A DNA stretch of 64,000 bases from Dinoroseobacter shibae DFL 12 = DSM 16493 (GTDB taxonomy: Bacteria > Pseudomonadota > Alphaproteobacteria > Rhodobacterales > Rhodobacteraceae). The DNA lies in contig NC_009957.1 of assembly GCF_000018145.1 (NCBI RefSeq), positions 1 to 64,000 on the forward strand, given 5' to 3'. The notes under the pieces are model-generated. The model was not told where the DNA came from and made no database searches. It was given only the letters and a program-made list of their open reading frames with translations. This document shows, piece by piece, positions 8,380 to 17,794 of the stretch. Within the stretch, counting starts at the first letter, position 1. Every line of letters starts with the position of its first letter. A program made the position numbers and the translations under genes.

Positions 8380-10725
8380 ATGAGCACTCCCGACAGTTCT
8401 GAAACCACAGCAGCTTCTTCGGTATTCGTTTGCCCCATGCACCCTGAGGTGCGGCAGGACGAGCCCGGCAACTGTCCGAAATGCGGGATGCACCTCGTGC
8501 CGGAATCGGAGCTCGAGGTCCATTCAGCACATGATCATCACGAACACCACGCGGGTGCCACGCCGGCCGATGGCCGATATGATCTGGTTCCTACAGGACA
8601 TGATGGTCCCATTTTCACCTGCCCGATGCACCCTCAGGTGCGGCAGCCTGATCCGGGCGCGTGTCCGATCTGTGGTATGGGATTGGAACTGGAATCCGGT
8701 GTGCCGGGCGATGAAGGTCCAAATCCCGAACTGGTGGATTTCACACGGCGGTTCTGGGTCGGCACAGTCCTGACGATCCCGCTCCTTGTCCTCACGATGG
8801 GGCCATTCGTCGGTTTCCCCGCAGTCCGGACTTTTTTTGGCGAAAGCACCACACAATGGATCGAATTGATCCTGGCAACGCCAGTGGTCTTGTGGTGCGG
8901 CTGGCCGTTTCTGGAACGCGGATGGATTTCGTTCCGCACATTGAACCTCAACATGTTCTCCCTGATCGGCATGGGCGTTCTTGCCGCCTGGCTCTTCAGC
9001 GTCGTTGCCGTTCTCGCACCGGACATATTCCCTGATGGGTTCCGAGACTCCGAAGGCCATGTCGGCGTCTATTTCGAGGCGGCGGCGGTGATCGTGACGC
9101 TGGTGCTGCTCGGCCAGGTGATGGAACTACGCGCCCGCGAGGGGACCGGCAAGGCGATCCGCGCGCTTCTCGACATGGCGGCAAAGACCGCGCGGGTCAT
9201 CCGGGACGACGGATCCGAGGAGGAAATCCCGCTGGAGGACGTGCAAGTCGGGGACCGGCTGCGCGTGCGGCCCGGTGACAAGGTGCCGGTCGATGGCGTG
9301 GTTCTGGACGGCCGGTCCTCGGTCGACGAAAGCATGATCTCCGGTGAACCCGTGCCGGTCGAGAAGACCGAGGGCGACCCGCTGACCGGCGCGACGATCA
9401 ATGGCACCGGCAGTCTGGTGATGGAGGCGACGCGTGTCGGGTCCGACACGATGCTGGCTCAAATTGTCGAGATGGTGTCGAACGCGCAGCGCTCGCGCGC
9501 CCCGATCCAGAAATACGCCGACAAGGTGGCGGGATATTTCGTTCCGGCCGTCATCGGTATCGCGGTCCTGTCCTTCATCGCCTGGGCGATCTGGGGGCCC
9601 GCGCCTGCGCTTTCCTACGCATTGATTTCGGCGGTGGCGGTTCTGATCATCGCCTGTCCTTGTGCGCTTGGCCTGGCGACACCGATGTCGATCATGACAG
9701 CGACAGGACGGGGCGCTCAGGCAGGGGTGCTGATCAAGAACGCCGAGGCGCTGGAGCGGTTCGAGAAAGTCGATACCCTGATCGTCGACAAGACCGGCAC
9801 GTTGACCGAAGGCAAGCCGCGGCTTGTCGACGTACTCCCGCAACCCGGCCACGACGAAGCCGAGGTCTTGCGTCTCGCCGCATCGCTTGAGCGCGGATCG
9901 GAGCACCCCTTGGCCGAAGCGATCGTCAGGGGTGCGGAGGAGCGAGATGTCAAAATGGACGAGGCACGGGACTTCGAGGCGGTCACTGGCAAGGGCGTCA
10001 AGGGGGTCGTTGACGGCAAAGCGGTCGCGCTCGGCAATTTGGCGATGATCCGCGAATTGGGGCTCGAGGCGGGCGCGTTGACCGCCAAGGCCAATGCCCG
10101 CCGCGACGAAGGCGAGACGGTCATGTTCGTTGTGCTGGATGGCGAGATCGCCGGTCTAGTTGCTGTCGCCGACCCAGTGAAGGAGACCACGCCAGAAGCC
10201 ATCGAGGATCTGCATGAACTGGGGTTCCGCGTCATCATGGCGACCGGCGACAACGAACGCACGGCCAAGGCCATCGGCACGCGGCTCGGAATCGATGAGA
10301 TCCGGGCCGACGTGCTGCCGGAGGACAAGGCGCGGATCATCCTTGAGTTGCAAGAGGCGGGCCACAAGGTCGCCATGGCCGGGGATGGCGTCAACGACGC
10401 CCCCGCGCTCGCGCAGGCCGATGTCGGCATCGCCATGGGCACCGGCGCCGATGTGGCCATCGAAAGCGCGGGCGTCACGCTGGTCAAGGGCAACCTTGAT
10501 GGTATCGTGCGTGCGCGGCGGCTCGCCCGGGCCACGATGCGCAACATCCGCCAGAACCTGTTCTTCGCGCTGATCTACAACGCCTCCGGCGTGCCGGTCG
10601 CGGCGGGAGTTCTGTTTCCCTTCTTTGGCATCCTCATCAGTCCGATGTTTGCTGCCTTCGCCATGAGCGCGTCGTCAATCTCGGTGGTGCTCAATTCGCT
10701 GCGCCTTCGCGGCGTTCGTATCTAG
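8380..10725 (+). CDS. copA: Copper-exporting P1B-type ATPase
   Basis: A 781-residue pump. The start at 8380 (MSTPDSSE) has GGAAAGGA upstream. Instead of HMA domains the N-terminus carries two short heavy-metal-binding motifs of the CPMHPEVRQ...CPKCGM type at about residues 18-45 and 80-110, with a His-rich linker (HDHHEHH). Core motifs are CPC at 426-428, DKTGT at ~470, a SEHPLAEA His-Pro motif, TGDNERT and GDGVNDAP near 668. The CPC motif, the YN in the seventh helix and MSASS in the eighth point to Cu(I)/Ag(I). It exports metal from the cytoplasm, complementing the periplasmic multicopper oxidase. Confidence 0.94.
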   Translation: MSTPDSSETTAASSVFVCPMHPEVRQDEPGNCPKCGMHLVPESELEVHSAHDHHEHHAGATPADGRYDLVPTGHDGPIFTCPMHPQVRQPDPGACPICGMGLELESGVPGDEGPNPELVDFTRRFWVGTVLTIPLLVLTMGPFVGFPAVRTFFGESTTQWIELILATPVVLWCGWPFLERGWISFRTLNLNMFSLIGMGVLAAWLFSVVAVLAPDIFPDGFRDSEGHVGVYFEAAAVIVTLVLLGQVMELRAREGTGKAIRALLDMAAKTARVIRDDGSEEEIPLEDVQVGDRLRVRPGDKVPVDGVVLDGRSSVDESMISGEPVPVEKTEGDPLTGATINGTGSLVMEATRVGSDTMLAQIVEMVSNAQRSRAPIQKYADKVAGYFVPAVIGIAVLSFIAWAIWGPAPALSYALISAVAVLIIACPCALGLATPMSIMTATGRGAQAGVLIKNAEALERFEKVDTLIVDKTGTLTEGKPRLVDVLPQPGHDEAEVLRLAASLERGSEHPLAEAIVRGAEERDVKMDEARDFEAVTGKGVKGVVDGKAVALGNLAMIRELGLEAGALTAKANARRDEGETVMFVVLDGEIAGLVAVADPVKETTPEAIEDLHELGFRVIMATGDNERTAKAIGTRLGIDEIRADVLPEDKARIILELQEAGHKVAMAGDGVNDAPALAQADVGIAMGTGADVAIESAGVTLVKGNLDGIVRARRLARATMRNIRQNLFFALIYNASGVPVAAGVLFPFFGILISPMFAAFAMSASSISVVLNSLRLRGVRI

Positions 10726-10773
10726 AAGCGCGCAACAGCGTTCGGATGAACCAAAATTAAAAGGGGGCCATTT

Positions 10774-12111
10774 ATGCAGAGCGAAAAAGAAACGTACCGC
10801 GAAAATTCCATCAGTCTGGGCGGAGCCGTTGCGATGGGGACAGGCGTGATGATCGGCGCTGGAATCTTTGCGTTGACGGGGCAAATCGCGCAGCTCGCCG
10901 GCCCGCTTTTCCCGCTTGCATTCATCGCCGGCGCGGTCGTCACAAGCTTCAGCGCCTACAGCTACATCAGGATGTCGAACAAATGGCCGTCCTCGGGTGG
11001 CATCGCCATGATCCTGCAGAAATGCTATGGCCCCGGAGCCATCGCGGGCGGGGCCGCACTGCTGATGGCGCTCAGCATGGTGATCGCGGAAAGCCTCGTC
11101 GCGCGAACCTTCGCCACCTATGTCCTGCGCCCTTTCGATATCGAAGGTGGCCCATTGGTCCCCGCTCTGGCTGTGGCCGTGATCGTTTTCGCCTTTTTGG
11201 TGAACATGGCCGGAAACCGCTCGGTCGGGCTGTTCTCGTTGATCATGGCCGCGATCAAGATCGGAGGCATAGCTCTGTTTGGCATCGCGGCCCTGTGGTC
11301 CAGTGGTTTTGCGTTCGCCGCGGCGTCCGAGACCTCACAATCCTACGGGCTCACGGGGTTCATCGCCTCTACGGCGCTGGCCATCCTTGCGTTCAAGGGA
11401 TTCACCACGATCACCAACAGCGGAGCCGAGATCACTGAACCAAATCGCAATGTTGGCCGAGCGATCATGTTCTCTATCGGAATCTGCGTCGTCGTCTACC
11501 TGTTGGTCGCCTACGGGGTCGGTTCGAGTCTCACGATCGAGGAGATCATCTCAGCGCGTGACTATTCGCTGGCACAAGCGGCGCAGCCCGCCCTTGGACA
11601 AACCGGCTTCATACTCACGGTGATCCTGGCCGCTGTCGCAACGGCGTCCGGCGTTCTGGCCAGCGTCTTCGCGGTGTCGCGTATGCTGGCGATGCTGACC
11701 GACATGGAAATGATCCCGCACAGCCACTTCGGTATGCCAGGTCCCATCCAACGCCACACCCTGGTCTATACTGTCGTCATCGCCGCGACGTTGGCCGTGC
11801 TCTTTGATTTAGGCCGGATCGCATCCCTCGGTGCTTTCTTTTACCTCGTCATGGACATGATCATACATTGGGGCGTGTTCCGCTATCGTCGAGCAGACGT
11901 CGGCGCCTTCGGTATCGTGCTTTTGACTGCCCTGGCGCTCGATGCGATAGTACTGGCAGCTTTCACCGTGATGAAGCTTCAAAGCGACCCGATGATCGTT
12001 CTCTACGCCGCTGTCGGGATGATCGCTGTGTTCGCCTTCGAGCGCGTTTACTTGTCGCAATGGGTGGCACCGCAAGTCGCCCCCGCCCCCGCCCACGCCC
12101 ACGGTGATTAG
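10774..12111 (+). CDS. APC-superfamily permease
   Basis: A 445-residue protein with about twelve hydrophobic helices. The first shows the APC signature GTGVMIGAGIFALTG, and a later NRSVG/GFTTITNSGAE region fits amino-acid permeases. The substrate cannot be read from the sequence. ATG at 10774 follows AAGGGGG, and the gene begins 48 bases after copA, so cotranscription is likely. The C-terminus is rich in Pro, Ala and His (PAPAHAHGD). An amino-acid transporter could supply a metal chelator, but this is speculative. Confidence 0.85.
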   Translation: MQSEKETYRENSISLGGAVAMGTGVMIGAGIFALTGQIAQLAGPLFPLAFIAGAVVTSFSAYSYIRMSNKWPSSGGIAMILQKCYGPGAIAGGAALLMALSMVIAESLVARTFATYVLRPFDIEGGPLVPALAVAVIVFAFLVNMAGNRSVGLFSLIMAAIKIGGIALFGIAALWSSGFAFAAASETSQSYGLTGFIASTALAILAFKGFTTITNSGAEITEPNRNVGRAIMFSIGICVVVYLLVAYGVGSSLTIEEIISARDYSLAQAAQPALGQTGFILTVILAAVATASGVLASVFAVSRMLAMLTDMEMIPHSHFGMPGPIQRHTLVYTVVIAATLAVLFDLGRIASLGAFFYLVMDMIIHWGVFRYRRADVGAFGIVLLTALALDAIVLAAFTVMKLQSDPMIVLYAAVGMIAVFAFERVYLSQWVAPQVAPAPAHAHGD

Positions 12112-12118
12112 CCTGCCA

Positions 12119-12763
12119 TCACCTGGCCTGAAGAGATGCGATGCCTTGTGCGCCGATCGTGATCAGCCCGACCGACAAGGCAAACGCAGCCAGGGCAAGC
12201 AGCATCACGCCCGTGTTCATGGGCAAGCGACGTACAACCGGTCCAAGAAATTCCGACCGCCCGAAAGCCGAGACGTAGAGCGGCAACGCGCTTATCATAG
12301 TCGCATAGAGGTAAACGCCGGAGATGTTCTCGAAAAACGCCGAACGCGCAAGAGTCGGGGATACAACCGCCAAAGCGGTTGAACGATTGCCGCCGAATGA
12401 CCCGAACCAGTCGGCAGATAGAACGTATATCAGCACGTGGAGACCTGGAAAGAGAAGGGCTCTGAGCAAGACATCGACCAGCACGAAAAACGCCGTGTCT
12501 CTTGAGCCCGCCTTTGGTTGCTTTGTCATAGCGAAAAGGAAAAAACTGACATAGTTGACGGCAAAAACCACGGGCAAACCGTTGGTCGCAACCTGCCTTA
12601 GTAAGCGCATGAGTGCCGGTCCGCCGGCAGCAAGAGCCGGAGCAAAGCCCGGAGCCAGTAAGACGTAGAACAACAGGACCGGCAGTAATGCAGCGAAGCT
12701 GAACAGCAGGACATTTCTAACAAACTGAGCCGCGGGCATACTGATAGAGAAAAATCTATCCAT
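12119..12763 (-). CDS. Integral membrane protein of unknown function
   Basis: About 214 residues with five or six hydrophobic segments. The start is chosen at MDRFFSISM; the open frame extends nine codons further. I do not recognise a family, and no catalytic motif is visible. It faces the APC permease gene tail to tail with only seven bases between. An IS5-type inverted-repeat end begins about 40 bases upstream of its start, so its promoter may have been disturbed. Confidence 0.6.
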   Translation of the reverse strand: MDRFFSISMPAAQFVRNVLLFSFAALLPVLLFYVLLAPGFAPALAAGGPALMRLLRQVATNGLPVVFAVNYVSFFLFAMTKQPKAGSRDTAFFVLVDVLLRALLFPGLHVLIYVLSADWFGSFGGNRSTALAVVSPTLARSAFFENISGVYLYATMISALPLYVSAFGRSEFLGPVVRRLPMNTGVMLLALAAFALSVGLITIGAQGIASLQAR

Positions 12764-12804
12764 TGAAATAGCCTGCCATGTGGGCACCACTAGGTCGATG
12801 ATAC

Positions 12805-12990
12805 GGGGCGTTGTTGCACAAGTCTGACGCCTCAGGATTCCCTTCGCGAACCCATGCTGTTAGCCGCATTCCATGAGCAACCCATCTCCCGCCCGCTATC
12901 GTACGACCAACTGGTCCAGCTACAACGCATCGCTGCGCAAGCGGGGGTCCCTGCTGATCTGGGTCGACGAAGACATCACTTGGCGCGCGC
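12805..12990 (+). mobile_element. IS5-family insertion sequence remnant, left end only
   Basis: Begins with a terminal-repeat-like GGGGCGTTGTTGCACAA and contains a ~68-base leader, the transposase start and its first ~39 codons. It then ends abruptly inside the codons for WRAP, where the ccdA-like gene begins. No right end or second inverted repeat is present, so the element was cut down by deletion or recombination. The exact right border is uncertain by a few bases. Confidence 0.7.
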
Positions 12991-13010
12991 CCTCACCGCC
13001 GCCCTCCTAG
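12873..13010 (+). pseudogene. Truncated IS5 transposase N-terminus
   Basis: ATG at 12873 opens a 45-codon frame whose first ~39 residues (MSNPSPARYRTTNW, then SYNASLRKRGSL, LIWVDEDITWRAP) match the N-terminus of IS5-group transposases common in Rhodobacteraceae. After WRAP the frame enters ccdA sequence out of frame and stops at TAG 13008-13010. The DDE catalytic domain is absent. Confidence 0.75.
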
Positions 13011-13702
13011 CCGGCACGATATCATTTCTGTCCCCCTGCGTGCTACCTCTTGTGCCAGGTTATGTCTCCTACGTAACCGGGCGCACAGCCGCTGAGGGCG
13101 GGGTGGTCGGCGCTTCGCCGTCGCGCGCGGTCTGGCTGAGCCTGTGTTTTGTCCTCGGCTTCTCCACCATCTTCATGGGACTTGGCGCATCCGCGACTGC
13201 AATGGGTCAGGCCCTGCTTCGGTGGCGGTATGAACTCAACCTCGTTGGGGGCGGCATCATCATTTTCTTCGGGCTCTTCATGATAGGAGCCGCGCGTGTT
13301 TCGGTCATGGAACGCGACTTCCGATTCAATCTCAACATCCCCGGGGGCCAACCCGCTGCGTCCTATGTCCTCGGTCTTGCCTTCGGTTTCGGCTGGACTC
13401 CGTGCATCGGCCCGATCCTCGGCGCGATCCTGACAGCCAGTGCGGCGAGTGCCACGATGGGCGAAGGTATCATGCTGCTTGCCGTCTATTCCGCCGGCCT
13501 TGGAATACCGTTTCTGATCGTGGCCGGATTCACCGACCAGATCGCGGGACGGTTGCGGGCCATCGGCCGGGTTGGCCGCCGCCTCCACCAGCTTGCGGGC
13601 ATAGTGATGATCTTGATGGGGCTGGCGATGATGACAGGGCAGTTGAGCGCGCTGTCATACTGGATGCTCGACGTATTTCCGGTTCTGGGACGGATCGGAT
13701 AG
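12980..13702 (+). CDS. CcdA/DsbD-type membrane thiol transporter
   Basis: Six hydrophobic segments with the two hallmark redox Cys: SPCVLPLVPGY in helix 1 and GWTPCIGPILGA in helix 4. CcdA proteins carry reducing equivalents across the inner membrane to periplasmic thiol proteins such as cytochrome c maturation or DsbC-like partners. The 5' end abuts the IS5 remnant. The frame is open back to ATG 12854, but those codons overlap the transposase frame, so the TTG at 12980 is proposed, giving a normal-looking first helix. The original start has probably been lost or replaced. Confidence 0.8.
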   Translation: MARALTAALLAGTISFLSPCVLPLVPGYVSYVTGRTAAEGGVVGASPSRAVWLSLCFVLGFSTIFMGLGASATAMGQALLRWRYELNLVGGGIIIFFGLFMIGAARVSVMERDFRFNLNIPGGQPAASYVLGLAFGFGWTPCIGPILGAILTASAASATMGEGIMLLAVYSAGLGIPFLIVAGFTDQIAGRLRAIGRVGRRLHQLAGIVMILMGLAMMTGQLSALSYWMLDVFPVLGRIG

Positions 13703-13742
13703 CTCCATTAGTAGCAGCGTCTATTGATAACAGAAAATTTTC

Positions 13743-13773
13743 TTGAACCTCTAGTAGCTTTAGGAGTTAAGCC
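13743..13773 (+). promoter_or_regulatory. MerR-type promoter before third transpeptidase
   Basis: TTGAAC, a 19-base spacer with the imperfect dyad CTCTAGTAGCTTTAGGAG, then TAAGCC. The overlong spacer and dyad match the promoters at 15011, 26040 and 27322, so it is probably controlled by the MerR protein encoded at 26181. It lies about 120 bases before the start codon. Confidence 0.65.
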
Positions 13774-13895
13774 ACCGACAAAGAACGGCACCATGGAGCA
13801 AGTTGCCAATAACGCCTCACTCCTTCCCGGGCGAACAACACTGCGTTCGGGGTAAGGTTCGGTTTGCCGTCCAATGCGTGAACGGAGCAATCTAT

Positions 13896-14561
13896 ATGCT
13901 GACAAGACGACATTTCATCCAGACGACCACCGCGCTGTTTTCGGCATCGATATCCAGCCCGCTCCTTGCAGACACGTGGCCTACCGATGCGCAGAAGGCA
14001 GCTTGGGACGCACAGGTTACACCTCCCGGCTACGACCCGGCCACGTCCAACCCTTGGGGCCTTCACCCTCGCTTCCTGCCACAGCGGGTCCTCGCGAAGG
14101 ACGGACTTGTACCCGGTGATATCCATGTCGATGCTGTTGCGCGCTATCTCTACCACATCGAAGAAGGCGGCACGGCGATGCGCTATGGCGTGGCGATCGC
14201 GCGCGGTAAACTTTACGAACCGGGCACCTATACGATCAAGCGCAAGGTCAGGTGGCCGCATTGGCAGCCGACACAAAACATGATCGACCGCGACCCAGAG
14301 CTCTACGCCGATATCGCTGACGGTATGGAACCCGGACCTGAAAACGCGCTCGGATCGCGAGCCCTCTATCTCTTCGTCGGCGACCGAGACACCTATCTAA
14401 GGATTCACGGGACACCGTATCCAAGAAGCATTGGCGGCCGTGCGAGTTCCGGCTGCGTCCGAATGGTCATGGCACACATCAATGATCTCTATCCCAACGT
14501 CGAGATTGGCTCGACGGCATTCCTGTACTCGGCGGAAGACAGCGTCACCCCGAGAAGTTGA
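13896..14561 (+). CDS. YkuD-family L,D-transpeptidase, exported
   Basis: A 221-residue close paralogue of the gene at 4443. The start at 13896 (MLTRRHFIQT) gives the same Tat-like leader, with cleavage near LLADTWP. The YkuD motif is YLRIHGT then ASSGCVRMVM. Differences from the 4443 copy are scattered substitutions, mostly in the leader and around residue 150, as expected of an old duplication or separate acquisition. This copy, unlike the other two, has a clear MerR-type promoter upstream. Confidence 0.9.
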   Translation: MLTRRHFIQTTTALFSASISSPLLADTWPTDAQKAAWDAQVTPPGYDPATSNPWGLHPRFLPQRVLAKDGLVPGDIHVDAVARYLYHIEEGGTAMRYGVAIARGKLYEPGTYTIKRKVRWPHWQPTQNMIDRDPELYADIADGMEPGPENALGSRALYLFVGDRDTYLRIHGTPYPRSIGGRASSGCVRMVMAHINDLYPNVEIGSTAFLYSAEDSVTPRS

Positions 14562-14608
14562 CTGGCGCATCATGTGTTACGCGTGGGCTTGACGCATCTA
14601 TGGGCTGA

Positions 14609-14881
14609 TCAGGACTGGCGCGAAGTGCAGATGGGGTTGCCACCTGCCGAGCGTAGCGGAACCAAGGTGTTTTCCACCGGACCGCTGTGTTCATACCAAT
14701 AACAGCCATCCTCGGGACGAAGCCGCGCCGTGGTGAGATCCTGACCAGGCGCAGCAAGGGCAATGACGGCCTCGGGAACACTTCCCACTTCGTTGCGAGC
14801 GCCGCCGTCGTCCAGCGTTGGCACCGCGCAGCCAGCAAGCACCAATGTCGCTGCGATAATCGGCGCGTTTCGTTTCTGCAT
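14609..14881 (-). CDS. Small lipoprotein of unknown function
   Basis: A 90-residue protein. ATG at 14881 has GAGG five bases upstream. The leader MQKRNAPIIAATLVLAGCAVP carries a clear lipobox (LAGC). The mature part contains DGCYWYEHSGPVENTLVPLR and a final Cys in PICTSRQ, a pattern seen in small roseobacter outer-membrane lipoproteins. No function is known. It lies convergent with the third transpeptidase and divergent from the Zn/Cd ATPase. Confidence 0.7.
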   Translation of the reverse strand: MQKRNAPIIAATLVLAGCAVPTLDDGGARNEVGSVPEAVIALAAPGQDLTTARLRPEDGCYWYEHSGPVENTLVPLRSAGGNPICTSRQS

Positions 14882-15010
14882 GTCTACCTCACTCATTCTG
14901 ATCGCTTCGTACCGGCAAGCGTTGCTCCAACCGCGTCGTTTCAAGGGGGCGGCTAGCTTCAAGCCTCCGCAGGGCGCCTTTCTTGCTGGACGAATATCCA
15001 CTTGTTGCCC

Positions 15011-15041
15011 TTGAAGCTCTAGTTACTGTAGGGGCTATGTC
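15011..15041 (+). promoter_or_regulatory. MerR-type promoter of Zn/Cd ATPase
   Basis: TTGAAG, a 19-base spacer with CTCTAGTTACTGTAGGGG, then TATGTC, ending about 33 bases before the ATPase start. This is the standard layout of MerR-controlled zntA/cadA/pbrA promoters, in which the regulator untwists an overlong spacer when metal binds. Confidence 0.8.
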
Positions 15042-15073
15042 AATGTGGAATCAATGAATCCTGAGGTCAATCC

Positions 15074-17428
15074 ATGTCTTCCGACGGCAACCGCAACGAT
15101 CACGGCCATCCGGGTGATCAAGAGCATTCTGACCCAAGAGGCAACTCCTGTTGCGACGCCAGCAAGGACGTCGCGTCCACGGCGCCAGCGCCGTCTGGCG
15201 GAAGGAGCTTTCAGGTCTCCGGGCTCGATTGCGCCGAAGAGGTGGCGATCCTGAACCGGGTTGTCGGGCCGAAAGTGGGCGGAACCGAACACCTGGCATT
15301 CGACGTGATCAACGGGCGAATGACCATCCTCGATAGCGCCGAGAGGATACCAGACGACGAAGTCACGCAGTTGGTCGCAACGACCGGCATGAGCGCCAAG
15401 CCATGGGATGCCGACAACGCAGCAGAGGACCAGGCGGCGCATCTGGCACGTCAGAAGCGCTTTACCTCGTTGAGCGGCGGCTTCTGGGCGGCGGGATTCC
15501 TTTTTCACATTGTCGAGACCGGCATGGGCGGCGCGCTCGGGCTCTTTGCGGGCCATGGCGAGGTGCCTATGCCTATGGTGGAAGCAGGGATCTTCGCCGT
15601 CGCGATTCTTTTTGGCGTCTGGCTTGTCGCGCCCAAGGCCTGGTCTTCGGCGCGGAGGCTTAGCCCCGACATGAACCTGCTCATGGTGGTGGCCGTCGCG
15701 GGCGCCATCGGCCTCGGCGAGTTTTTTGAGGCCGCGACGGTCGCCTTCTTCTTCTCGCTTTCGCTTTATCTTGAGAGCTGGAGCGTGGGGCGGGCGCGTA
15801 ATGCGGTTTCCGCGCTCCTCGATCTGGCGCCGCCAACGGCGCGGGTTCTTTACGACGACGGATCTGAATCCGACGTTCCGGCCGCGGCCGTGGCAGTCAA
15901 TGCAAGGTTTATCGTGCGCGGCGGCGACCGGATCCCCCTCGACGGTGAGGTCGTGGACGGGGCAGGGGCCGTCGATCAGGCCCCAATTACTGGGGAAAGC
16001 GCGCTAGTGCCCAAGGAACCAGGCGACGAGGTCTATGCCGGCACGATCAACGGCGAGGGCACACTGACGGTGCGGGCGACGAAGGCCGCCTCGGACACGG
16101 TGCTCGCGAAAATCATTCGCATGGTGGGCGATGCCCATGCCCGCCGCGCGCCGGTCGAACAGTGGGTGGCCAAGTTCGCGCGCATCTACACACCCATCGT
16201 GATGGCTTTGGCGATCGCCATCGCGCTGGTGCCGCCACTGCTGCTCGGCGGCGCCTGGGACTACTGGTTCTACAATGCTCTGGTCCTTCTGGTCATCGCA
16301 TGTCCTTGCGCGCTGGTCATTTCTACGCCGGTCTCCATCGTGGCAGCGCTGACCGCGTCGGCACGGGCGGGGGTGCTCATCAAGGGCGGCGCCTATGTCG
16401 AGGCGCCGGGGCGGACCACGGCACTGGCGATGGACAAGACCGGGACGATCACCATGGGCGAGCCTGAGGTGGCGGCGGTTCACCCACTGGTCGGCGTTTC
16501 CGCACGCGATCTCATGGCGCTGGCAGCAAGCCTGGAGGCGCGGTCTTCACACCCGCTGGCACGCGCCATCCTCTCGCGCGCCGAAGCCGATGGTGTTTCC
16601 GTGTCTGCCGCAGAGGACACCCGTACCGTGCCCGGGCGCGGTCTGGAAGGACGCGCCGACGGGCGCGCTATCTGGCTCGGCTCGGATCGCTTCGCCGAAG
16701 AGAAGGGGTTCGGCAATGCCATTCCGGCGGATCTGCGGGATCGGATCGAAGGGGCAGGGAGCACCCTCGTTGCCGTGGGTGACGAGACCGGCGTGACCGG
16801 CGTACTGGAGCTTCGCGACCGCATCCGCCCAGATGCAAAGGGGATCGTTGCGCGTCTGCATGCGCAGGGTGTGAAGACCATCGTGATGTTGACGGGCGAC
16901 AACGAACGCACCGCGCGCGCGGTGGCAGCCGAAGTCGGCATCGACGAGGTGCGCGCCGAACTTTTGCCAGAAGACAAGGTGACGGCCATTGAGGAACTCG
17001 TCGAAAGCCACGACATGGTGGCGATGATCGGCGACGGTGTGAATGACGCACCGGCCATGGCGCGGGCGCATTATGCCATCGCCATGGGCGCTGTCGGATC
17101 GGATGCCGCGATCGAGACGGCCGACATCGCGCTGATGACCGACGACATCGGCAAGGTACCCTGGCTTATCGGCCATTCGCGCCGTGCCATGACGATCATC
17201 CACCAGAATATCGGCATATCGCTGGCGACCAAGGCGCTGTTCGTCGGGCTGACCGCGTTCGGTATGGCCTCAATGTGGGGCGCCATTGCTGCGGATGTAG
17301 GCGTGTCTCTGCTGGTGGTCGCCAACGCACTTCGGCTCCTGAACGGCCATCAGGTTGAGGCCGGGCCTTCAGGCGGAGAACCGGTGGGCGAGCAGATGGC
17401 GAAAGGAGCACTGGCGCACGGTCATTGA
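15074..17428 (+). CDS. P1B-2 type Zn/Cd/Pb-exporting ATPase
   Basis: A 784-residue pump. After a ~40-residue Asp/His-rich leader comes an HMA-like domain whose metal loop reads GLDCAEE, with one Cys instead of CxxC, a variant seen in Zn-type pumps. Core motifs are CPC at 410-412, DKTGT at 454, a SSHPLARAI His-Pro motif, TGDNERT and GDGVNDAP. The helix after CPC (ALVISTPVS) favours divalent metals. ATG at 15074 follows TGAGGTC. The gene has its own MerR-type promoter. It ends seven bases into the convergent small gene at 17422. Confidence 0.92.
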   Translation: MSSDGNRNDHGHPGDQEHSDPRGNSCCDASKDVASTAPAPSGGRSFQVSGLDCAEEVAILNRVVGPKVGGTEHLAFDVINGRMTILDSAERIPDDEVTQLVATTGMSAKPWDADNAAEDQAAHLARQKRFTSLSGGFWAAGFLFHIVETGMGGALGLFAGHGEVPMPMVEAGIFAVAILFGVWLVAPKAWSSARRLSPDMNLLMVVAVAGAIGLGEFFEAATVAFFFSLSLYLESWSVGRARNAVSALLDLAPPTARVLYDDGSESDVPAAAVAVNARFIVRGGDRIPLDGEVVDGAGAVDQAPITGESALVPKEPGDEVYAGTINGEGTLTVRATKAASDTVLAKIIRMVGDAHARRAPVEQWVAKFARIYTPIVMALAIAIALVPPLLLGGAWDYWFYNALVLLVIACPCALVISTPVSIVAALTASARAGVLIKGGAYVEAPGRTTALAMDKTGTITMGEPEVAAVHPLVGVSARDLMALAASLEARSSHPLARAILSRAEADGVSVSAAEDTRTVPGRGLEGRADGRAIWLGSDRFAEEKGFGNAIPADLRDRIEGAGSTLVAVGDETGVTGVLELRDRIRPDAKGIVARLHAQGVKTIVMLTGDNERTARAVAAEVGIDEVRAELLPEDKVTAIEELVESHDMVAMIGDGVNDAPAMARAHYAIAMGAVGSDAAIETADIALMTDDIGKVPWLIGHSRRAMTIIHQNIGISLATKALFVGLTAFGMASMWGAIAADVGVSLLVVANALRLLNGHQVEAGPSGGEPVGEQMAKGALAHGH

Positions 17429-17697
17429 TCCGGCGGTTTCGGTAGCTCGATATCGCTTTTGCGGTCCAGCCACGCCAGCGCCCCGACAGAGAATTCCGAA
17501 CCCCGGTAGGGTTCCGTCCAGGCGGTCTCGATGTCGTCCCAGGGCAGAGGCTCGAGATTTCCAAGAAAGAGCGTCAGACGGTAGGCCGCTGCCTCGGGAA
17601 GCCAAGGCGCCTCCTTGGCCGGCGTCGCGGCGACAGGTCCGGACAGGAGGAGCGCACTTGCGAGTGTGGCGAGCAGCACTCTCATAATATTTCGCAT
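17422..17697 (-). CDS. Small exported protein divergent from mntR
   Basis: A 91-residue protein. ATG at 17697 has GGAGG eight bases upstream and opens a signal peptide (MRNIMRVLLATLASALL, cleavage after VAA). The mature part, with LPEAAAYRLTLFLGNLEPLPW and a run of acidic residues, is unfamiliar. It starts 22 bases from a MntR-type box shared with mntR, so manganese-dependent repression is likely. Its 3' end overlaps the ATPase gene tail by seven bases. A role in manganese handling is inference from position only. Confidence 0.65.
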   Translation of the reverse strand: MRNIMRVLLATLASALLLSGPVAATPAKEAPWLPEAAAYRLTLFLGNLEPLPWDDIETAWTEPYRGSEFSVGALAWLDRKSDIELPKPPDQ

Positions 17698-17718
17698 CAC
17701 CACGGCCTCCAAAGTAAA

Positions 17719-17738
17719 AAGTTAGACATGGCTAACTT
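17719..17738. promoter_or_regulatory. MntR/DtxR-type operator
   Basis: Perfect inverted repeat AAGTTAG-ACATGG-CTAACTT between two divergent genes, the right-hand one encoding MntR. Seven-base arms around a six-base centre fit DtxR-family boxes, and its placement suggests autoregulation and control of the divergent small gene. Confidence 0.75.
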
Positions 17739-17794
17739 ATCTACCCGAAGCAAACAAGTTGTCAATCCCGCTGTTTCGCTGCAAAGTCCCGAGT

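Noticed and set aside
12854-12979. The ATG at 12854 as the native start of the ccdA-like gene
   Set aside because: These codons lie inside the IS5 remnant and would add an unrelated leader; at most a new start made by the insertion.
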